Below, one piece after another: positions 56,601 to 60,709 of a stretch of DNA of 64,000 nucleotides. The position numbers and the translations under genes are program-made. The stretch spans positions 22,598,001-22,662,000 of the forward strand of contig NC_056428.1 in the NCBI RefSeq assembly GCF_905147365.1. Reading direction: 5' to 3'. The DNA comes from Aricia agestis. Lineage: Eukaryota > Arthropoda > Insecta > Lepidoptera > Lycaenidae. Below the pieces are notes generated by a model, which did not search any database, was not told where the DNA came from, and saw nothing but the letters and a program-made list of their open reading frames with translations. How positions within the stretch are numbered: position 1 is the first letter of the stretch; every line of letters starts with the position of its first letter.

Positions 56601-59583
56601 CTTGACTGACCGATGATAACACAATATCTACACATAAATAAAAATTACTATGTTAAAACACAAATCAACAGGCGTGATAGTTTTTCCGTAAAGTGTACCA
56701 CAAAAGTGCTCAGGTTGTGGGATATACTAGGGCGAGCCAAGTAACATCTCTAGACTTTGTCCCAACAGGATGAGATGTCGCGCGTGCCGGTCTCGCGTCG
56801 GCTGTCGTCGCGCGGTCTGCAGTCGTTGCAGCAGCGCTACGAGACGTACGTCACCGACCTCATGCGCCGGCAATACGAGCCCGGCTCGGAGCCAGAACTC
56901 ACGGATTTGATTTTCGACAATCATTCTGAGTTCATAAACCGCTTGGTAAGTTTGTTTTTGTTGTGAGCTTCTCACCCGTATTTGTAGGCACGTATACACC
57001 CTAAAGTGTTATCACTTTGTTTTGTTACACCCTGTACAAGGGACTACATACTACTACTGCTCCCAAAGTGATAATGCGCATAGAAATTTTCGTAATTTTT
57101 CGGCAATGGTCGTATTCCCAAGCGTCTGATGACGTCGCTGCAAAGCGCTGTTTTTAAACTAACTTAAAGAAAAACACCGGCGCCAGACGTTGCTTGCACG
57201 TTACCATGGTAACATCACTGGCCACGTTGCGATGGCTTCCCGATGAGAGAGCGACAGCGGATAGCCACCGGCTATATAATATTTACTTATATTTCCTTTG
57301 CACAAGGTGCAAAATGCAAGTGCATTGTTTGGGGCTCTTACGTTTCATAGATTCGGGTGTTTTCGTGATTACGACAATTAGCGAATATTTGCATGCGCAT
57401 TATTAATTTGGGAGTACTGTACATACTTTCCCTAAATAAAAGACACATAGTACTATCGAGGAAGTTGATTCCTATGCAATTGACAGACCAACGTTATTTG
57501 GTCGAATATGTCAATTCAATGTTAATTGTGATCTGTCAGCTGGGTTTGACGTAACGCAACCAAACTACTTAGGTCCCCGATTTGCATAGGAATCAACTTC
57601 TCTGATAGTACATACCCTAATGCATTATCCTTTAGTTTTGTTACACCATTTGTGACACATGCACACCCTAATGTATTATCATCTTGTTTTATTACACTCT
57701 TTATAAGTGACACATACATACCCTAACTACCCCCTTTGTTTATTACACTTCTTCGTTGCAGCTCTCTCTGATACCACTTCGGCCGGACTTGGACGTGCTG
57801 CTCTCACTGAAAGCGGCCTTCTGTCAGTGCCTCGACGGTTTGACTGTGGTTCTCAACAACCCAAACAACGACCTATTCCTGAGATGTTTCCGTGTCTTCG
57901 CCGGCCATATATTCGCCGAGCTGTGCGGGGTAATATCCGCCTGTAGCCCGGACGGCGTTGAGGCAGTCAGGGTGCTCCATGATGCTTTCCTGGTAAGTGA
58001 AAAAGTGGCTTAGTGTTTACACACAAATAAATGCGTAAGTGTGTGTGTCTGTCTCCTTTTTCTCTTCGTATATACCTTCCCTGGACTTCTACGAATATTT
58101 CAAAATTAAATTAGCCAAATCGGTTAAACCGTTCTCGAGATATACACATTTATCGATAAATCTTTATATTATTAGTAGCTGACCCGGCAAACATTGTTTA
58201 GCCATATAAATTATTTCTAGTATCAATATACAACAGGCCTAACGTATGTAAGTACATACAAAATTTCATCAAAATCGGTTGACACGAGAATTTTTTATTA
58301 GATAGATAAAGACAGTCTAACGTTTTGTCATAATATTTTCCTCACTTTCAGGATCACATTTTGTCCAACGTGGAAGAGCCTCTTCGTACAACACTCACAG
58401 AGCTGGCAATGGAGAATCTAAACTCCGCTATCGAGAAAATAGAGAACAACCGCACGGATACCAACCACTTCATATGCAATATAGTTGGCGCCTCCACTTC
58501 CGTCGATGGAGCTTCTACTTCTGTAAGTATACAATACATAGTATACAATAACTATTATAATATGATTCCTAGGCAGATGGTGGACCTAAGTAATTTGGTC
58601 GCGTTACGTCAAACCCAGCCGACCGATTAGAACCGATAACATTGAATTGAAATAAGCCGACCACATGACGTAGGTCCGTTAACTGCCCTAGGAATCAATT
58701 TCCACGATGGTACATAGTCACAAAAACTATAACCCGAACACAAAACGAACATTGAATCTAATCTGTGAATGCTGTAATCTCTGGTCTGTCTGTTACCTCT
58801 TCACGCTTCAACTGATGTGCGCTGAACCGATTTTGATGAGATTTGGAGAAACTTTCAGTCCCAATCAAGGATAGAGGACAAACCCGAAGAAATGTGCGAC
58901 TCCTATGCGATGAACAATTAATATCTACGCAACGGAGTTGCGGGCATCAACTAATAAAGGTCAATTCAGAGCATAGATGCGTTTCCAAATTTGTACTGAA
59001 TAATTGCGTGACACATCTTGCAAATCTTTCAAATCCATACAAATTTACGCGTCTCGTTGCGGTCTGAATTGGCCCTAATTTCTTAAAGTAAAAGATCAAT
59101 GCATTGATAACTACTGTATACTCTATTATAGCAGGCTACTTCTAACGAGAACAGTTCACTGAGCTTCTCCGATCTACTGGAGGCAAGCGAGTTCATAGAA
59201 AACGCGAGTAACGCGACTGACGCGATTGAATCACTGATCGACGCCTCCGTGACTATGCCGACGGCGGCTACGTCGGCGCCGGCTACGTCGACAATGGATA
59301 CGTCGGCTTCAACGCCGGCTACGACGACGGCTACGTCGACGGCTACGTCGACTGCTACGTCCACGGCTACATCGACTGCTACGTCGACAGCTGCGTCGAC
59401 GGCTACGTCAACGGCTACGTTGACGGCTACGTCGACATCTACGTCGACAGCTACGTCGACGGCTACGTCGGTGGAAGCGATGGATACGACGCCAGCGGCT
59501 ACGTCGTCACAAAACGGGTTGGATCATTCGACAGAGACGAGAGAGCGGCGAACCAACGCTCCGCCAAGGAGCCCTTATAATAG
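20171..59583 (+). CDS. BAG6: BAG6 (Scythe/BAT3) orthologue, whole gene, C-terminus off the window
   Basis: Eighteen exons with consensus GT-AG sites and fully compatible phases give 994 complete codons and leave phase 2 at 59583. Identification rests on the N-terminal ubiquitin-like domain: IKTLDSNDHGFSV, QRLIFCGRVLQDDKKLADY and GKVVHMVQRPPP match the BAG6 UBL closely and differ from ubiquitin. The middle exons fit the BAG6 conserved central helical region (e.g. AELFHGFAHAYHLVSDITLH). BAG6 is a cytosolic/nuclear holdase that passes tail-anchored proteins to the TRC/GET pathway and mislocalised proteins to ubiquitination; its C-terminus carries the BAG-like domain and the partner-binding sites. 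That part, roughly the last 100-150 residues compared with the ~1130-residue human protein, is not visible here. Three low-complexity tracts (polyQ, QGSQGN, TATS) sit in separate exons. Introns are 0.3-6.4 kb and full of transposons. Confidence 0.92.
20845..21055. mobile_element. hAT-type MITE (CAGCATTTCCCAACC) with 8-bp target repeat
   Basis: Ends cagcatttcccaacctgtgg / ggttgggaaacactg; flanks gtctagag / ttctacag match at 6 of 8 bases. Its right part recurs, truncated, at 22258-22370. Confidence 0.8.
20944..21685. repeat. Unit D, copy 1 (~742 bp)
   Basis: Nearly identical to 22258-23010: right part of the hAT MITE, a Helitron-like unit, an inserted fold-back MITE and flank ending atcaagtaaaa. 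The two copies are separated by unit E copy 2. Confidence 0.93.
21410..21584. mobile_element. Tc1/mariner-like MITE inside a Helitron terminus
   Basis: Ends tactgtactcggc / gccgagtacagta with arms of ~75 bp, flanked by TA on both sides. Removing it restores gccgggacagctagt, the 3' end of the host Helitron. The duplicate copy is 22723-22907. Confidence 0.85.
21686..22252. repeat. Unit E, copy 2
   Basis: ~98% like 18135-18702 by eye. It lies exactly between D copies 1 and 2. Confidence 0.92.
22258..23010. repeat. Unit D, copy 2
   Basis: Copy of 20944-21685; its hAT element lacks the left half, replaced by unit E. It includes the Helitron (22395-22722) and the nested MITE (22723-22907). Confidence 0.93.
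23011..24416. other. Rest of BAG6 intron 1
   Basis: AT-rich, mainly unremarkable. Holds one hAT-type MITE at 23453-23671 (cagtgttccgcaaatggtgt / gtggaacactg; flanks ctctagaa / ctctcgag). Confidence 0.6.
23453..23671. mobile_element. hAT-type MITE (CAGTGTTCC)
   Basis: Inverted ends cagtgttccgcaaa / ttgtggaacactg with near-matching 8-bp flanks. Confidence 0.75.
24417..24534 (+). CDS. BAG6: BAG6 exon 2: core of ubiquitin-like domain
   Basis: Acceptor tttcag, donor gtgagt, phase 0 in and phase 1 out. It encodes the UBL helix (ITVQQLKEKVTDQLGVP) and the strand QRLIFCGRVLQDDKKLADY, the most diagnostic BAG6 segment in the window. Confidence 0.93.
24984..25165 (-). mobile_element. Short complete Helitron-like element
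   Basis: Reads actagatgtggcctgcaact at its tail and ...acttttaatattagtaagga at its head, with the usual aaatcggttcagcgggaa block. Confidence 0.75.
25431..25900. repeat. 155-bp tandem repeat, three copies
   Basis: tttccgcgcagat.tgtctag starts at 25431, 25586 and 25741. Copies differ at only a few bases over 155 bp. Confidence 0.95.
25915..26140 (+). mobile_element. LINE 3' UTR tail (jockey-like)
   Basis: gtgcgagtttcttatgccag ... ggtggtaggcaccatgtaga, then AT-rich tail with duplicated ccttctaaaaacaaattt. The same block at 47785-47910 follows a LINE C-terminal frame. Confidence 0.7.
26248..26378. mobile_element. MITE, GCCTGTTTCACCACTT family
   Basis: gcctgtttcaccacttactg / agtggtgaaacaggccct. 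Copy at 52826-52958. Confidence 0.88.
26537..26788. mobile_element. Fold-back MITE with GAGATATCTC arms
   Basis: gcctagcatacgccaacgag ... ctcgtcggcgtatactaggc. Confidence 0.8.
27239..27425 (-). mobile_element. Helitron-like tail
   Basis: Begins actagctgtcccggcaaacg (reverse of the usual terminus) and shares the caccatggcaatgtccatcg block. Confidence 0.75.
27430..28779 (+). mobile_element. ~1.35-kb Helitron-like element with an inserted purine-rich repeat
   Basis: Head tatactaatattataaaga, tail gtgcgaagccggggcgggtc + gctagt. A gggaagggaagggaa-containing repeat (28090-28440), also present at 60710-60965, interrupts it. Confidence 0.75.
28090..28440. repeat. Dispersed repeat with (GGGAA)n core
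   Basis: Shares gtcgcccatggacactcgca, the GGGAA tract and gctgtttcacgccggttt with 60710-60965; partial copies at 39493-39610 and (inverse) 48385-48470. Confidence 0.85.
28820..29240. repeat. Two opposed copies of the GTACGGAACCC dispersed repeat
   Basis: ggtacggaacccttcgtgcg (29020) and its inverse (gagagttccgtaccatta..., 29165-29240), plus ggggctgccatacaacaaac. Same family as 16378-17045, 33890-34310 and 54910-55160. Confidence 0.75.
29241..30506. other. Remainder of BAG6 intron 2
   Basis: AT-rich. 29480-30270 carries repeated ttaaca.gg / cctgttaa motifs at both ends and may be an old element. No gene seen. Confidence 0.5.
30507..30673 (+). CDS. BAG6: BAG6 exon 3: end of UBL and proline-rich linker
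   Basis: Acceptor tcctag, phase 1 in. It encodes DVHGKVVHMVQRPPPGVDG (last UBL strand), then a Ser/Pro/Gly linker and HITIPDGNIRSLL. The donor gtgagt at 30674 is the first of a series of repeated donors at 30740, 30806 and 30872, each 66 bp further on. The frame stays open through all four and stops at TAG (30884-30886), so any of the four could end the exon without breaking the protein. Confidence 0.85.
30651..31110 (+). repeat. 66-bp tandem array carrying the BAG6 exon-3 splice donor (~8 copies)
   Basis: The unit runs from agtcagggctcgccaacc through acacatcactatacc to ggagtctgctg|gtgagt. Donor-like junctions lie at 30674, 30740, 30806, 30872 (gtaagt), 30928, 31037 and 31107 (gtagaa); one copy near 30975 has lost its GG. 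The first four units are 66 bp and in frame (22 residues, VSSQGSPTAHITIPDGNIRS plus LL); later units are shortened. The unit derives from the 3' part of exon 3 minus an internal Arg/Pro-rich piece, joined to intron sequence. Confidence 0.93.
31518..31646 (+). CDS. BAG6: BAG6 exon 4: start of central helical domain
   Basis: Acceptor ttttcag, donor gtaagt, phase 0 at both ends, 43 codons. The frame gives SWATTEMNEQPSLSSTTSRM followed by the amphipathic helix VYLRRILKDIKNLIRNING, which fits the position where vertebrate BAG6 has its conserved domain beginning with an RxxxA..MIRDIQTLL-like helix. A different frame is also partly open, but it stops before the donor and breaks phase. Confidence 0.8.
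31647..32260. other. BAG6 intron 4, first part
   Basis: Contains an odd patch (31800-31930) with repeated atggctca and acgcgtt.tgg motifs; no gene. Confidence 0.5.
32262..32505. repeat. Dispersed repeat, inverse copy at 63380-63592
   Basis: gagatcgcccaatggtcgaa ... ttgtcaacagacttcaaaca matches the reverse complement of the right-hand copy over ~210 bp. Confidence 0.85.
32740..33250 (+). mobile_element. Helitron-like element interrupted by another Helitron tail
   Basis: Family of 21085-21409 up to ~33010. Then 33060-33215 is the tail of the composite element at 2968-3842 (ends gaagtcgcgggaacagctag), then the host terminus gtttgccgggacagctagct. Confidence 0.7.
33890..34310. repeat. GTACGGAACCC-family dispersed repeat
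   Basis: Shares the tatagcggtttttaagatac and gtctgtcagtcggacggaca blocks with 16430-16500 and 55100-55160. Confidence 0.7.
34715..34915. mobile_element. hAT-type MITE (CAGTGGTACTCAACC)
   Basis: cagtggtactcaacctt ... ggcccgcgggccgcagtttg + actg. Confidence 0.6.
34922..35293 (+). mobile_element. Complete Helitron-like element
   Basis: Head ctatactttaatattataaa, body gaacgcgctaatctcaggaa, tail tgaaaccgcgcgaaacatct + actag. Confidence 0.78.
35294..36417. other. BAG6 intron 4, last part
   Basis: AT-rich. 35990-36050 is a palindrome (gttctgtaatcaacaaaatt / ttgactacagaac). 35830-35935 repeats the 6030-6140 block (gcgaaaattctcgaaagtgg), an unnamed dispersed repeat. Confidence 0.6.
36418..36471 (+). 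CDS. BAG6: BAG6 exon 5 (short)
   Basis: Acceptor gttccag and donor gtatgt bound 18 codons, TLDPANHYPRFFVVDDSD, phase 0 at both ends. It runs into the acidic Ser/Asp exon 6 in composition. No motif of its own; the call rests on splice sites and phase, so a skipped or false exon is possible. Confidence 0.6.
36495..36955. mobile_element. ACAGGGTGT-family MITE holding a hAT-type MITE
   Basis: Outer ends acagggtgtcacaaaact / agttttgttacaccttgt. Inner element 36554-36811 has ends caggggttcccaatc / ttgggaacccctg. Lies 24 bp after the exon-5 donor. Confidence 0.85.
37366..37412 (+). CDS. BAG6: BAG6 exon 6 (short, acidic-serine)
   Basis: Acceptor tttgcag; encodes SDSSSDESDRESRRT and two bases of Val. 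The donor is gtaagg after 37412, chosen over the overlapping gtgtaa two bases earlier because it gives phase 2, which the next exon needs. An Asp/Ser linker of this kind is a likely CK2-type phosphorylation region (inference). Confidence 0.72.
37466..37756. mobile_element. MITE with CACTAAGCGACACTA-type ends
   Basis: ggcactaggcgacactacgc ... gtgcgcagtgcggtctcacc. Same family as 53129-53866. Confidence 0.75.
37820..38135. mobile_element. Fold-back element before BAG6 exon 7
   Basis: Arms 37884-37960 and 38056-38130 (caaatgagcccgtcaaaatg / cattttgacgggctcatttg), with an inner pair tcttcatacccac / gtgggtatgaaga-like. Its start, cgacttccaaaaaggaggag, is shared with 47279-47300. It ends ~25 bp before the exon-7 acceptor. 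Confidence 0.82.
38160..38298 (+). CDS. BAG6: BAG6 exon 7: central helical domain
   Basis: Acceptor tgtgcag, donor gtacgt, phase 2 in and phase 0 out. It encodes LPSQFADMLAELRYLESSFY followed by RYRDSYIEILRDTEDES, a long helix whose L..L..LxxxFxRYxxxYxEIL pattern fits the BAG6 central conserved domain (RPFLQRYxEIL-like in vertebrates). Confidence 0.85.
38572..39110 (+). mobile_element. tRNA-derived SINE split by a hAT-type MITE
   Basis: SINE head 38572-38630 (B box gggttcggttcccgcg), insert 38632-38892 (cagtgccgtaaatagg / ggctatttacggcactg), SINE body 38893-39110 (gatctctcgcctgtattgtc, ccgaaaccggtgcgggag). Related SINEs: 41963-42246 and 53274-53791. Open frames here are repeat sequence. Confidence 0.82.
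39170..39346 (+). CDS. BAG6: BAG6 exon 8: central helical domain, second half
   Basis: Acceptor ccaccag. It encodes IQLTEDDLRQRQRQAELSAE and then LFHGFAHAYHLVSDITLHL...VQRHAVPIQ, matching in pattern the vertebrate segment with ESLRLLGNxxxALSDL. Donor gtgacg after CAG (39346) gives phase 0, required by exon 9. The frame continues only to TAA at 39368, so read-through would truncate the protein. Confidence 0.85.
39493..40012. repeat. Three truncated repeats in BAG6 intron 8
   Basis: 39493-39610 is a piece of the GGGAA-core repeat, 39695-39780 half of an ACAGGGTGT MITE, and 39808-40012 the right half of the long-TIR MITE (cagcgacttgacggttctag ...). Confidence 0.75.
40054..40924. mobile_element. 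Composite two-tailed Helitron-like element, copy 2
   Basis: actagctgttgcccgcgact ... gcgggcaacagctagt, near-identical to 2968-3842 and including the GC-rich hairpin at ~40736-40809. Confidence 0.85.
40970..41705 (-). mobile_element. Inverted copy of the 2100-2968 block
   Basis: Reverse complement of the SINE/Helitron head and the ~140-bp repeats. In the left copy this block precedes the composite element in direct orientation; here it follows it, inverted. Confidence 0.85.
41829..41931 (+). CDS. BAG6: BAG6 exon 9: Gly/Pro-rich linker
   Basis: Acceptor attttcag, donor gtgatt, phase 0 in and phase 1 out. It encodes THLNVLESIRAATQGENPAG and QGTGEGNDGDSPPP, the end of the helical domain and a flexible linker. 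Confidence 0.8.
41963..42246 (+). mobile_element. tRNA-derived SINE, head truncated internally
   Basis: gcctccgtggtctagtggtt (A box) then directly the SINE body; the B box is lost. Confidence 0.8.
42247..42447 (+). mobile_element. Helitron-like element
   Basis: attaatattataaatgcgaa ... ttgggcatcaactagta. Confidence 0.72.
42486..42845. mobile_element. MITE with TTAGGTTGGGTTGCACCA ends, second MITE inside
   Basis: Outer ends ttaggttgggttgcacca / tggtgcaacccaaccttag. Inner element at ~42629-42749 has ends acaaggttttaaatgcacgtg / acgttcatttaaataacc. Confidence 0.87.
42900..43720. other. BAG6 intron 9, AT-rich part
   Basis: One fragment of the GCCGCACTCAGAGAC family at ~42902; otherwise nothing recognised. 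Confidence 0.5.
43722..44119. mobile_element. MITE, GACATCGGATTATATGCA ends
   Basis: gacatcggattatatgcac / tgcatataatctgatgtc. Its inner 200 bp recur at ~44730-44935. Confidence 0.82.
44326..44693. mobile_element. MITE, GGCACGATTCGACCA ends
   Basis: aaggcacgattcgaccaaac ... gtatggtcgaatccgcccta, with ctcgagtaaaa inner blocks. Confidence 0.8.
44694..45533. other. BAG6 intron 9, last part
   Basis: Partial MITE copy at 44730-44935; the rest is AT-rich. At 45268-45325 a small inverted pair (gcaggcgcaaag / cctttgtgcctgc). Confidence 0.5.
45534..45836 (+). CDS. BAG6: BAG6 exon 10: helix plus polyglutamine tract
   Basis: Acceptor cttgtag, donor gtgagt, phase 1 at both ends. It encodes LDNIVRGLNDIARIGNLEVV..., then from about 45660 a Gln-rich run of ~40 codons (mixed CAA/CAG with a few Thr and Pro; longest pure stretch 16 Gln), then DPMAHILEGGNVQPLFGSQ. 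The mixed codons suggest the tract is moderately stable, not a pure CAG expansion. Confidence 0.88.
46129..46760. repeat. Repeat-like block with long but unconvincing frames
   Basis: Minus-strand 123-codon frame (46129-46500) runs through aatcga-rich sequence; the plus frame 46494-46757 is Ser/Arg-rich. The N-terminal stretch KLKTTLAALSTFV looks to me like sequence seen in lepidopteran repetitive elements, but I cannot name one. No splice or start context supports a gene. Confidence 0.3.
47277..47910 (+). mobile_element. LINE 3' end (jockey-like): C-terminal residue frame plus 3' UTR
   Basis: 47405-47599 ends NLSINKFKKVVKERF..., similar to the C-terminal tail of jockey-class reverse transcriptases. 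It is followed by the gtgcgagtttcttacgccgg 3' UTR block and a gatttttga-rich tail. Preceded by the cgacttccaaacaggaggag repeat. Confidence 0.65.
47911..48679. other. BAG6 intron 10, mixed repeats
   Basis: 48385-48470 is an inverse piece of the GGGAA-core repeat end (aaaccggcgtgaaacagcgc). The rest is unassigned. Confidence 0.5.
48680..49095. mobile_element. Long-TIR MITE, complete copy
   Basis: aaaattaaattaagaaattt ... aatttcttaatttaatttta with ~165-bp arms including ggcggtcccccgaca. Other copies: 8540-8860 and 39808-40012. Confidence 0.88.
49470..51430 (-). pseudogene. Jockey-like LINE: 5' UTR and broken ORF1 (gag-like)
   Basis: On the minus strand: 5' UTR-like GC-richer sequence (51430-50882); N-terminal ORF1 piece 50881-50573; second piece 50554-50132 with the gag core (ALLEEHAPGNYEIKVLNGD, EVVKQLEAKATEFYTYRLKQ); then a frameshift to 50225-50040 (EIRTALKEIGHDSVNIWNIK). 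After the inserted element, 49558-49470 gives the zinc knuckle CANCQQYGHTKAYC (C-x2-C-x4-H-x4-C). It is cut at 49470 by a Helitron-like head. The order and motifs match the nucleic-acid-binding ORF1 of jockey-clade LINEs. ORF2 is absent. Confidence 0.88.
49563..50035. mobile_element. 473-bp TTAA-flanked element (piggyBac-type MITE) inside the LINE
   Basis: Ends gaggattccacaccgcca / gctgtggtatcctc are imperfect inverted repeats; TTAA lies at 49559-49562 and 50036-50039. Joining the flanks across one TTAA restores the gag frame into the zinc knuckle, which shows precise TTAA targeting. No transposase. Confidence 0.9.
51592..51692. repeat. 101-bp perfect palindrome
   Basis: gggcctctatcatgagctct ... 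agagctcatgatagaggccc with a ~6-bp loop (~47-bp arms, no mismatch seen). Confidence 0.95.
51693..52235. other. End of BAG6 intron 10
   Basis: AT-rich with no gene or clear repeat; minus-strand frame 51784-52023 has no motif. Confidence 0.5.
52236..52628 (+). CDS. BAG6: BAG6 exon 11: conserved helix plus Gln/Gly/Ser/Asn repeats
   Basis: Acceptor tccacag ends at 52235 and donor gtaagt follows 52628 (phase 1 in and out). It encodes FLAQMPFGVPPTAEMLQNIV, SSVVRQSIVPGMEGVLHAQI and then, from ~52468, a minisatellite of CAG-GGT-AGC / CAG-GGC-AAC triplets reading QGSQGSQGNQGNQSNQSNQ. The 9-bp unit steps through G/S and N/S variants in blocks, a sign of slippage. All three + frames are open across the tract. 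Confidence 0.88.
52678..52815. mobile_element. MITE, GCCGCACTCAGAGAC family
   Basis: accgccgtactcagagac / ctctgagtgcggcagt, 50 bp after the exon-11 donor. Confidence 0.85.
52826..52958. mobile_element. MITE, GCCTGTTTCACCACTT family, copy 2
   Basis: gcctgtttcaccacttcctg / agtggtgaaaagggccct; ~94% like 26248-26378 by eye. Confidence 0.88.
53129..53866. mobile_element. Three-layer nest: MITE in SINE in MITE
   Basis: Outer ends gactgcactaagcgacacta / cctagtcgcttagtgcggtc. Inside is a tRNA-derived SINE (53274-53791). Inside its tRNA-like head is the Harbinger-like MITE (53296-53449) with TTA at 53293-53295 and 53450-53452. Removing it restores the A box joined to tagagcg...gggttcgattccc. Confidence 0.88.
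53873..54060. repeat. GC-rich inverted block before BAG6 exon 12
   Basis: gcggtggcggcagcatga and ccgtgccgccgccgcctccg are opposed GC-rich stretches with ggcctcagcctc / actgtggcctta outer ends; probably a MITE of unknown family. Confidence 0.5.
54088..54211 (+). CDS. BAG6: BAG6 exon 12
   Basis: Acceptor attatag, donor gtacta after AG, phase 1 in and phase 2 out. It encodes GVFRCRTTPGRALCETFGHH, then VYDRFLPCDSPHARRSLSRR and R. Basic end, several cysteines; no named domain recognised. Higher GC than the surrounding repeats. The next exon completes the Arg codon and continues EELRVARS. Confidence 0.75.
54215..54792. other. BAG6 intron 12
   Basis: Nothing recognised; overlapping open frames at 54339-54718 have no motif or splice support. 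Confidence 0.5.
54793..54847 (+). CDS. BAG6: BAG6 exon 13 (short)
   Basis: Acceptor attttcag, donor gtacgc, phase 2 in and phase 0 out. It encodes EELRVARSTQQDNNTAVE. Splice-phase agreement with both neighbours is the main support. Confidence 0.75.
54910..55160. repeat. GTACGGAACCC-family dispersed repeat, partial
   Basis: tgtatgggagccccccttaa and tctagctatagcggttcttg blocks shared with 16.4-17.0 and 33.9-34.3 kb. Confidence 0.7.
55385..55490 (-). mobile_element. tRNA-derived SINE fragment
   Basis: Reverse strand reads a tRNA-like B box (gcgggttcgaatcccgcc), then ggaacaaaaagttttcaatg and the tgtattaaatgtgt tail; same SINE as in 2270-2400. Confidence 0.78.
55599..55682 (+). CDS. BAG6: BAG6 exon 14
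   Basis: Acceptor tatttcag, donor gtatgt, 28 codons, phase 0. It encodes NKTNTLFEQLDRSAAGPEYL and VIAGIILM, an amphipathic-to-hydrophobic helix. Confidence 0.78.
55743..55903. mobile_element. Fold-back MITE, GAAGTTGATTCCTATGCA family, copy 1
   Basis: gaggaagttgattcctatgc ... gcataggaatcaacttctct. Differs from 57454-57612 at very few positions. Confidence 0.9.
55904..56768. other. BAG6 intron 14, remainder
   Basis: AT-rich; an inner stretch at 56150-56560 has mixed composition but no recognised family. Confidence 0.5.
56769..56945 (+). CDS. BAG6: BAG6 exon 15
   Basis: Acceptor cccaacag, donor gtaagt, 59 codons, phase 0. It encodes a basic/Ser start (SRVPVSRRLSSRGLQS), a helix LQQRYETYVTDLMRRQY, and ELTDLIFDNHSEFINRL. 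GC-rich codons contrast with the AT-rich introns. Confidence 0.85.
56990..57740. repeat. MITE pieces in BAG6 intron 15
   Basis: ACAGGGTGT-family tails at 56990-57044 and 57613-57700. Between them is an almost exact second copy of the 55743 fold-back MITE at 57454-57612. The intervening open frames are not gene-like. Confidence 0.8.
57762..57992 (+). CDS. BAG6: BAG6 exon 16: hydrophobic helical region
   Basis: Acceptor cgttgcag, donor gtaagt, 77 codons, phase 0. It encodes several hydrophobic helices (LDVLLSLKAAFCQCLDGLTV, FLRCFRVFAGHIFAELCGVI), consistent with the substrate-holding helical part of BAG6 (inference). There is no membrane-segment pattern long enough to be a transmembrane helix with confidence. 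Confidence 0.85.
58170..58305. mobile_element. Helitron-like fragment, BAG6 intron 16
   Basis: gctgacccggcaaacattgt, then tcatcaaaatcggttgacac. Confidence 0.65.
58352..58522 (+). CDS. BAG6: BAG6 exon 17
   Basis: Acceptor actttcag, donor gtaagt, 57 codons, phase 0. It encodes DHILSNVEEPLRTTLTELAM, NLNSAIEKIENNRTDTNHFI and an Ala/Ser/Thr tail (GASTSVDGASTS) that leads into the Ala-Thr-Ser repeats of exon 18. Confidence 0.85.
58566..58955. mobile_element. MITE (58566-58716) and Helitron-like element (58775-58955)
   Basis: MITE: ctaggcagatggtggaccta ... cctaggaatcaatttccac. Helitron-like: gtctgtctgttacctcttca ... gttgcgggcatcaactaata. Confidence 0.72.
59135..59583 (+). CDS. BAG6: BAG6 exon 18: Ala-Thr-Ser-Thr repeat exon, last visible
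   Basis: Acceptor atagcag, donor gtatgt after 59583, phase 0 in and phase 2 out. It encodes LSFSDLLEASEFIENASNAT, then from ~59250 to 59475 an in-frame 12-bp minisatellite (gctacgtcgacg-like) reading TATSTATSTATS, then ERRTNAPPRSPYN. The open donor and missing C-terminal domain show that the gene continues to the right, beyond at least 4.4 kb of intron. Confidence 0.88.
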
Positions 59584-59604
59584 GTATGTTTTTGTGCCTA
59601 TTTA

Positions 59605-59811
59605 GGGTGAGGCCAAACGAGCGTAATTTGTGAGTTCTGAGTCGCAGAATTTCGGCTGGCAGAAATTCTGCATTCAGTTTCATACAAAAGTCCTGTTTGA
59701 TTCACACGAGCGTAATTTTGTGAGTCATGATTTCTATGAAAATATATTTTTACGCGACCGAAATTCTGCGACTCACAACTTACAAATTACGTTCGTTTGG
59801 CTTCGCACTTA
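59605..59811. mobile_element. MITE, GTGAGGCCAAACGAGCGTAA ends
   Basis: gtgaggccaaacgagcgtaa / ttacgttcgtttggcttcgc with inner gagtcgcagaatttcgg arms, 21 bp after the exon-18 donor. Confidence 0.85.
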
Positions 59812-59967
59812 AATATCGATTTATACTAGGTGTAACAGAACTTAGTGATAAAATTTACAGTCTGTCTAAAAAGAGCAAACGCTGAAATAAATTTTCCAAA
59901 CATAATCACGATCAAATGGTAGTTTTTGCACCTTGTATTTTCACAGATAATGTTTGTACACTTTAAC

Positions 59968-60075
59968 GGCCGTTCCCAATATTTGCTCTATCTCTGGTTT
60001 TGCCCTACTAGAGATAGGAATAGCTCACATTAGACATTAGACATATATTTTATGTCAATTCAATGTTAGTTGCGA
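59968..60075. mobile_element. Harbinger-like MITE, left half
   Basis: cggccgttcccaatatttgc ... tcacattagacattagacat; same family as 1581-1736 and 53296-53449. Confidence 0.8.
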
Positions 60076-60700
60076 TGTCAAACCAGGGGCCTTACTCCCG
60101 AAACTGATATCGATTTCGATTTTTGATTTCAACGGATATTGACACTTTAGACTTGCTTTAGACATCTAAAATAGCGCACGATGGTGCTGCGGATCGATTT
60201 GAAACTAATCAACCTCAATGGATTTTGCTATTCCTGACAGCTATGCTAGCGCACGATCGGGCTGTGGCTCATTTTGGAACTAATCAGCATCGAAACATTC
60301 GCCAAATCGAAATCTTAGGTGCTCGCGACAAACAAAATTGTCTGAGAATCGACTTTCAGATCGTGTACAAACGTCAAATTTCACGGTAGCAACAGAGGCA
60401 TCGACATCTATTGAGATCGATTGTTGCAGAGTTAAATATTGTAAACGTTTTAAGGGTCACTGTGGTATCGATTGGTATGGTGTCGTTTCATTTTTTGTTC
60501 ATAATAAATATTAATTCATTATTATTTTAACATAATAATATAGCTCGCCTGCAAGCTTTTTTCTTTTGATTGATGGCAACTCCAATGGAGCTCTACAGCT
60601 ATACGGTCCCATTTAAGTTTGGTATCGTGCTTAGCTTGGCTCGCCCGCATGTACCCTTTTGCGATTCCTGGATTTTCTTCCAGGAATCTCAACAACATTT
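60076..60700. other. BAG6 last visible intron, unassigned part
   Basis: Contains many gatatcgat / tagcgcacgat motifs at 60100-60450, perhaps an old element. No exon encoding the BAG6 C-terminus was found. Confidence 0.5.
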
Positions 60701-60709
60701 ATATTTTAT

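Noticed and set aside
59083..59364. Minus-strand Val/Asp/Ala repeat frame
   Set aside because: Antisense of the TATS-encoding repeat in BAG6 exon 18.
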